8,249 bases of DNA from Clostridioides sp. (GTDB taxonomy: Bacteria; Bacillota; Clostridia; Peptostreptococcales; Peptostreptococcaceae). The position numbers and the translations under genes were made by a program. Positions 5,252 to 8,249 of this stretch are shown one piece after another (the stretch's first letter is position 1; the number at the start of each line of letters is the position of its first letter). Where the stretch lies: positions 1 to 8,249 of the forward strand of contig JAISUA010000126.1 of assembly GCA_031272305.1 (NCBI GenBank), read 5' to 3'. The notes beneath the pieces are model-generated. The model worked only from the letters and a program-made list of their open reading frames with translations, was not told the DNA's origin and made no database searches.

Positions 5252-6281
5252 TGTATATAATTCCTTTTGTAAATTCTATTTCATTTGGTTTACGTTCCCA
5301 AGCCATCTTTTCTCTTAGATCTCTACCAGTTTGTTCGATTAGAGAAGTTTGTTCTTGTTTGCGTAGAGCATTGAAAGAAGGGCAGTTTACTTGATTTTCA
5401 AGCAACCAGTTTCTTGCAAATGTTCCGTCTTGGATTTCTGTAAGGATTTTTTTCATTTCTTTGCGAGTTTCGTCAGTGATCAAACGAGGTCCAGCAACAT
5501 AATCTCCATATTCAGCAGTATTACTTATAGAATAACGCATCCAAGAAAGTCCACCTTCCCAAACCATATCGATTATAAGTTTCAATTCATTTAAACATTC
5601 AAAATATGCACTTTCAGGTTGATATCCAGCTTCTACAAGAGTATCAAAACCAGCTTTTATCAAGGCAGTAACTCCACCACACAATACTGCTTGTTCTCCG
5701 AATAAATCTGTTTCAGTTTCTTCTTTGAAAGTTGTTTCAAGTATTCCAGCTTTAGCACAACCGATTCCATCTGCCCAAGCAAGTGCAGTTTTCTTTGCAT
5801 TTCCACTTATATCTTGATATACAGCTATAAGACCTGGAACTCCTTTTCCTTGTTCAAACATATATCTAACTGTGTGACCAGGTGCTTTTGGTGCAATCAT
5901 AATAACATCAACATCTTTTGGCGGAACTATTTGTCCATAATGAATATTAAATCCATGAGCAAAACATAATGTTGATCCAGATTTTAGGTTAGGAGCTATT
6001 TCTTCTTTGTAAAGTTTTGCTTGCAACTCATCATTTACTAATATCATAGTAATATCTGCTTCCTTAACGGCGTCTTTTGTGTTTGCTACTTTCAAACCAT
6101 CGTTTTTAGCTTTTTCTTTAGATTTTGAACCTTCATACAAACCTACAGTCACATCGAAACCATTGTCGTGTAAATTAAGAGAGTGTGCGTGTCCTTGACT
6201 TCCGTAACCGATTACTGCTATTTTTTTACCATTTAAAATACTTTTATCACAGTCTTTTTCATAATATAATTTTGCCATCAT
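5244..6281 (-). CDS. ilvC: Ketol-acid reductoisomerase (class I)
   Basis: Cytoplasmic Mg-dependent enzyme that converts 2-acetolactate or 2-aceto-2-hydroxybutyrate to the dihydroxy acids used by IlvD, with NAD(P)H. The 345-residue length fits class I. The N-terminal Rossmann domain has GYGSQGHAHSLNL (GxGxxG at 25-30) and the cofactor loop GLYEGSKSKEKA (47-58). H109 in CFAHGF is the conserved catalytic histidine. The helical knotted domain has the Mg ligands D192 and E196 (TDLFGEQ), E228 and E232 (ECLNE), and substrate-contacting S253 (SISNTAE). CCTCCT on + (6287-6292), i.e. AGGAGG on the coding strand, lies 5 nt before the first ATG and 8 nt before a second, adjacent ATG; either may be used. 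The gene starts 18 nt after ilvN and its last codons overlap the ilvD start. Confidence 0.98.
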   Translation of the reverse strand: MMAKLYYEKDCDKSILNGKKIAVIGYGSQGHAHSLNLHDNGFDVTVGLYEGSKSKEKAKNDGLKVANTKDAVKEADITMILVNDELQAKLYKEEIAPNLKSGSTLCFAHGFNIHYGQIVPPKDVDVIMIAPKAPGHTVRYMFEQGKGVPGLIAVYQDISGNAKKTALAWADGIGCAKAGILETTFKEETETDLFGEQAVLCGGVTALIKAGFDTLVEAGYQPESAYFECLNELKLIIDMVWEGGLSWMRYSISNTAEYGDYVAGPRLITDETRKEMKKILTEIQDGTFARNWLLENQVNCPSFNALRKQEQTSLIEQTGRDLREKMAWERKPNEIEFTKGIIYNE

Positions 6282-6299
6282 TAATTCCTCCTATAATAT

Positions 6300-6542
6300 T
6301 TATATAATTTTTACATCTTTTACATCGTGAAGCTTATCAACTTGTTTTACTATTTGTTCTCTTGTATCATCATCACCACTTGATGTTACTATGATTCTTG
6401 AAAATTGAACATCTTCGGGCAGATGGCTTACATAAAGACTATCAATGTTATAACCACGTTTAGAAAACAAACCAGAAACACGTGTCAATACGCCAGGTTT
6501 ATTTTCAACTATTATAGATAATGTAAATCTTTTTACGTCCAT
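6300..6542 (-). CDS. ilvN: Acetolactate synthase regulatory subunit, short form (single ACT domain)
   Basis: Small subunit that activates IlvB and normally gives feedback inhibition by valine. Only 80 residues are present, essentially one ACT domain (RFTLSIIVENKPGVLTRV...RGYNIDSLYV). The usual IlvH/IlvN subunit of about 160 residues has a second, C-terminal domain; E. coli IlvN and IlvM are short examples. G17 and N32, which match the valine-site G14 and N29 of E. coli IlvH, are kept. A GTG at 6551 would add three residues but its G is the last base of the ribosome binding site AGGAG (6551-6555). That site lies 8 nt before the ATG at 6542, chosen here. The same site overlaps the ilvB stop (TAGGAG), so translation is probably coupled. 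Only 18 nt separate the stop from ilvC, leaving no room for a lost second domain. Confidence 0.93.
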   Translation of the reverse strand: MDVKRFTLSIIVENKPGVLTRVSGLFSKRGYNIDSLYVSHLPEDVQFSRIIVTSSGDDDTREQIVKQVDKLHDVKDVKII

Positions 6543-6550
6543 TATTACCA

Positions 6551-6555
6551 CTCCT
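6551..6555 (-). promoter_or_regulatory. ilvN ribosome binding site fused to the ilvB stop codon
   Basis: On the coding strand TAGGAG combines the ilvB stop TAG (6554-6556) with the Shine-Dalgarno AGGAG (6551-6555). Spacing to the ATG at 6542 is 8 nt. The overlap rules out the GTG at 6551 as start and suggests that ribosomes finishing ilvB reinitiate on ilvN, matching subunit production. Confidence 0.85.
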
Positions 6556-8215
6556 AATTTATTATCATGTTTTCTATACTTTTTCCAGGTGGCACCATAG
6601 GAAAAACATTTTCGTTATTACCAATTAAGCAGTTTATAATTGTCGGTTTTGTATTTTGAAATGCAACTTCTAAAGCAGAATTTAATTCATTATAGTTTGT
6701 TGCATTATAACCGTCAGCACCAAAAGCCTCAGCTAATTTCAAAAAATCTGTCTTACGAGTTATCAATGTTTCTGAACATCTATTTTCGTAGAATAATTCT
6801 TGCCATTGACGAACCATACCTAAAACATTGTTATTTAAAATAATTACTACAATAGGCAACTCATGAAGTACAGCAGTAGAGATTTCATTTAAATTCATAT
6901 GAAAACTTCCATCACCTGTAAAAAGAAGAGTTTTAGCTTTATTGTTTGCTATAGAAGCTCCTATTGCTGCACCAACTCCAAATCCCATCGTACCAAGCCC
7001 CCCAGATGTTATAAAAGTTCTAGGTTTTTCAAAAGGATAGTATTGAGCCGTCCACATTTGATGTTGTCCAACATCTGTTGTAATGATTGTGTCATTTGGA
7101 GCATATTTTTTTACAGTTTTTATTATCTCTTTAGGATTAAATTCATTTATAAATTGAATCTTTTCTCCAACTTTTTTATATTCTTGTATCTTTTCTTGCC
7201 ACTTTGGATTTTTCTTTTTGTCAACTAATTTTATTAATTCAGGTAAAATATCTTTTATATTTCCATTGATACTTTCTGATGAAGAAATATTTTTATTTAA
7301 TTCTGCATTATCAATATCAATATGAATTATTTTTGAACCTGCAGAATAAGCATTTTTATCTCCAGTAGCTCTATCGCTAAATCTAACCCCTACGCCAATA
7401 ATAACATCTGCTTCAGAGTTGATTTTTGATGAAGCGTATGTTCCATGCATTCCAGTCATTCCAAGAGCTAGTGGATGTTTCGAATTAATTGCTGAAAGAC
7501 CCATTATACTACAACCTATAGGACTATCAATTTTTTCTGCAAGTTCTACAAGTTCATTAGAAGAATTTGATAAAATTATGCCACCACCACAGTAAATGTA
7601 AGGTTTTTTAGATTCATTTATTATTTTCGCAATTCTTTCTAATTTTTCTAATGAAATTTCTTTATTGTTCAGTATTCTTTTATTTAAAACTTTTCCTTTG
7701 TACTCATAGACTTCAGCTTGTATATTTTTTGGAATATCGATGAGTACTGGACCAGGTCGACCAGAAGTTGCAATTTCAAACGCTTCGCATAGAATGTCTT
7801 CCAGTTCTTCGATTGATTTAACCATAAAGTTATGCTTTGTAATTGGCATAGTCACTCCTGTGATGTCCACTTCTTGAAAACTATCTTTACCAATTAAATC
7901 AAGAGAAACATTCCCTGTTATTGAGATTAAGGGAGTAGAATCTAAGTATGCAGTTGCAATTCCTGTTATCAGATTTGTTGCACCTGGACCACTGGTTGCA
8001 ATTACAACGCCAACGTTGCCTGTAGATCTTGCATATCCATCTGCTGCATGAGCTGCACCCTGTTCGTGACAGGTAATATAGTGATTAATTTTTGATGAAT
8101 ATTTGTATAGTGCGTCATAAATATGCAAGACAGTACCGCCAGGAAATCCAAATACATCTTTTACGCCATGATCGATTAGAGTTTCTATAACGATTTCTGC
8201 TCCATTCATTTTCAT
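6554..8215 (-). CDS. ilvB: Acetolactate synthase catalytic subunit
   Basis: Thiamine-diphosphate enzyme that joins two pyruvates to 2-acetolactate, or pyruvate and 2-ketobutyrate to 2-aceto-2-hydroxybutyrate, the first shared step of valine and isoleucine synthesis. The 553-residue length is normal. The N-terminal TPP-pyrimidine domain has FGFPGG (22-27) and the catalytic glutamate E51 in CHEQGAAHAADGYAR. The central domain has the FAD-contacting RFSDR (278-282). The C-terminal TPP domain has the Mg/TPP motif GDGSFHMN starting at 434 and ending with NN (461-462), and VRQWQ with W471, the tryptophan that sets 2-ketobutyrate preference and herbicide binding in true anabolic AHAS. FAD motif plus this Trp argue against a catabolic AlsS. 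AGGAGG on the coding strand (8222-8227) lies 6 nt before the ATG at 8215. First gene of the visible operon. Confidence 0.97.
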   Translation of the reverse strand: MKMNGAEIVIETLIDHGVKDVFGFPGGTVLHIYDALYKYSSKINHYITCHEQGAAHAADGYARSTGNVGVVIATSGPGATNLITGIATAYLDSTPLISITGNVSLDLIGKDSFQEVDITGVTMPITKHNFMVKSIEELEDILCEAFEIATSGRPGPVLIDIPKNIQAEVYEYKGKVLNKRILNNKEISLEKLERIAKIINESKKPYIYCGGGIILSNSSNELVELAEKIDSPIGCSIMGLSAINSKHPLALGMTGMHGTYASSKINSEADVIIGVGVRFSDRATGDKNAYSAGSKIIHIDIDNAELNKNISSSESINGNIKDILPELIKLVDKKKNPKWQEKIQEYKKVGEKIQFINEFNPKEIIKTVKKYAPNDTIITTDVGQHQMWTAQYYPFEKPRTFITSGGLGTMGFGVGAAIGASIANNKAKTLLFTGDGSFHMNLNEISTAVLHELPIVVIILNNNVLGMVRQWQELFYENRCSETLITRKTDFLKLAEAFGADGYNATNYNELNSALEVAFQNTKPTIINCLIGNNENVFPMVPPGKSIENMIIN

Positions 8216-8249
8216 ATATAACCTCCTATAAAAATTTAAAGATAATAGA
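8216..8249 (-). promoter_or_regulatory. Truncated leader of the ilv operon with the ilvB ribosome binding site
   Basis: Only 34 nt upstream of ilvB are in the window. They hold AGGAGG (8222-8227, coding strand) and an A/T-rich stretch. Any promoter, T-box or attenuator that regulates the operon would lie to the right of position 8249, and nothing can be said about it from here. Confidence 0.8.

Noticed and set aside
6899..7228. Plus-strand frame opposite ilvB
   Set aside because: Antisense shadow of a clearly conserved enzyme gene; composition reflects the opposite strand.

Overview
The window is strongly AT-rich DNA with AGGAGG-type ribosome binding sites. It carries a reverse rubrerythrin and a KMSKS-type tyrosyl-tRNA synthetase. 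Together these suggest a low-GC, anaerobic or oxygen-shy Firmicute (Clostridia/Tissierellia-like). I cannot name a genus from the sequence alone.

Layout: two converging gene groups. On the + strand, positions 1-3400 hold a leader with an unexplained inverted repeat, tyrS (tyrosyl-tRNA synthetase), a ~126-nt nested hairpin element, an EamA/DMT-family membrane transporter, and a reverse rubrerythrin with its own promoter and a palindrome at the -35 position. On the - strand, positions 8215 down to 3476 hold a compact isoleucine/valine operon in the order ilvB-ilvN-ilvC-ilvD. Its spacings (11 nt, 18 nt, then an 8-nt overlap) imply one transcript with translational coupling. The groups meet at a symmetric stem-loop (3362-3398) that can terminate transcription in both directions.

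Function: IlvB with IlvN makes acetolactate or acetohydroxybutyrate, IlvC isomerises and reduces it, and IlvD dehydrates the product to the 2-keto acid. A transaminase for the last step and ilvA are not in the window. The operon promoter and any leader lie beyond the right edge, since only 34 nt upstream of ilvB are present. Rubrerythrin is a peroxide/oxygen-scavenging protein. IlvD is an Fe-S enzyme of a family known for oxidant sensitivity, but no regulatory link between them is visible.

The most unusual object is inside ilvD. A 39-bp in-frame tandem repeat (four units plus a degenerate edge) inserts about 50 residues between the Fe-S/Mg domain and the C-terminal domain of an otherwise canonical dihydroxyacid dehydratase. 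Just after the ilvD stop, its last six codons, stop and following non-coding DNA are duplicated as well. Four starts differ from the longest reading frames because of ribosome-binding-site position: tyrS (207), the transporter (TTG at 1639), rubrerythrin (2794) and ilvN (6542). No mobile element gene, CRISPR array, tRNA or rRNA was found, and I do not see a clear new multi-gene system here.
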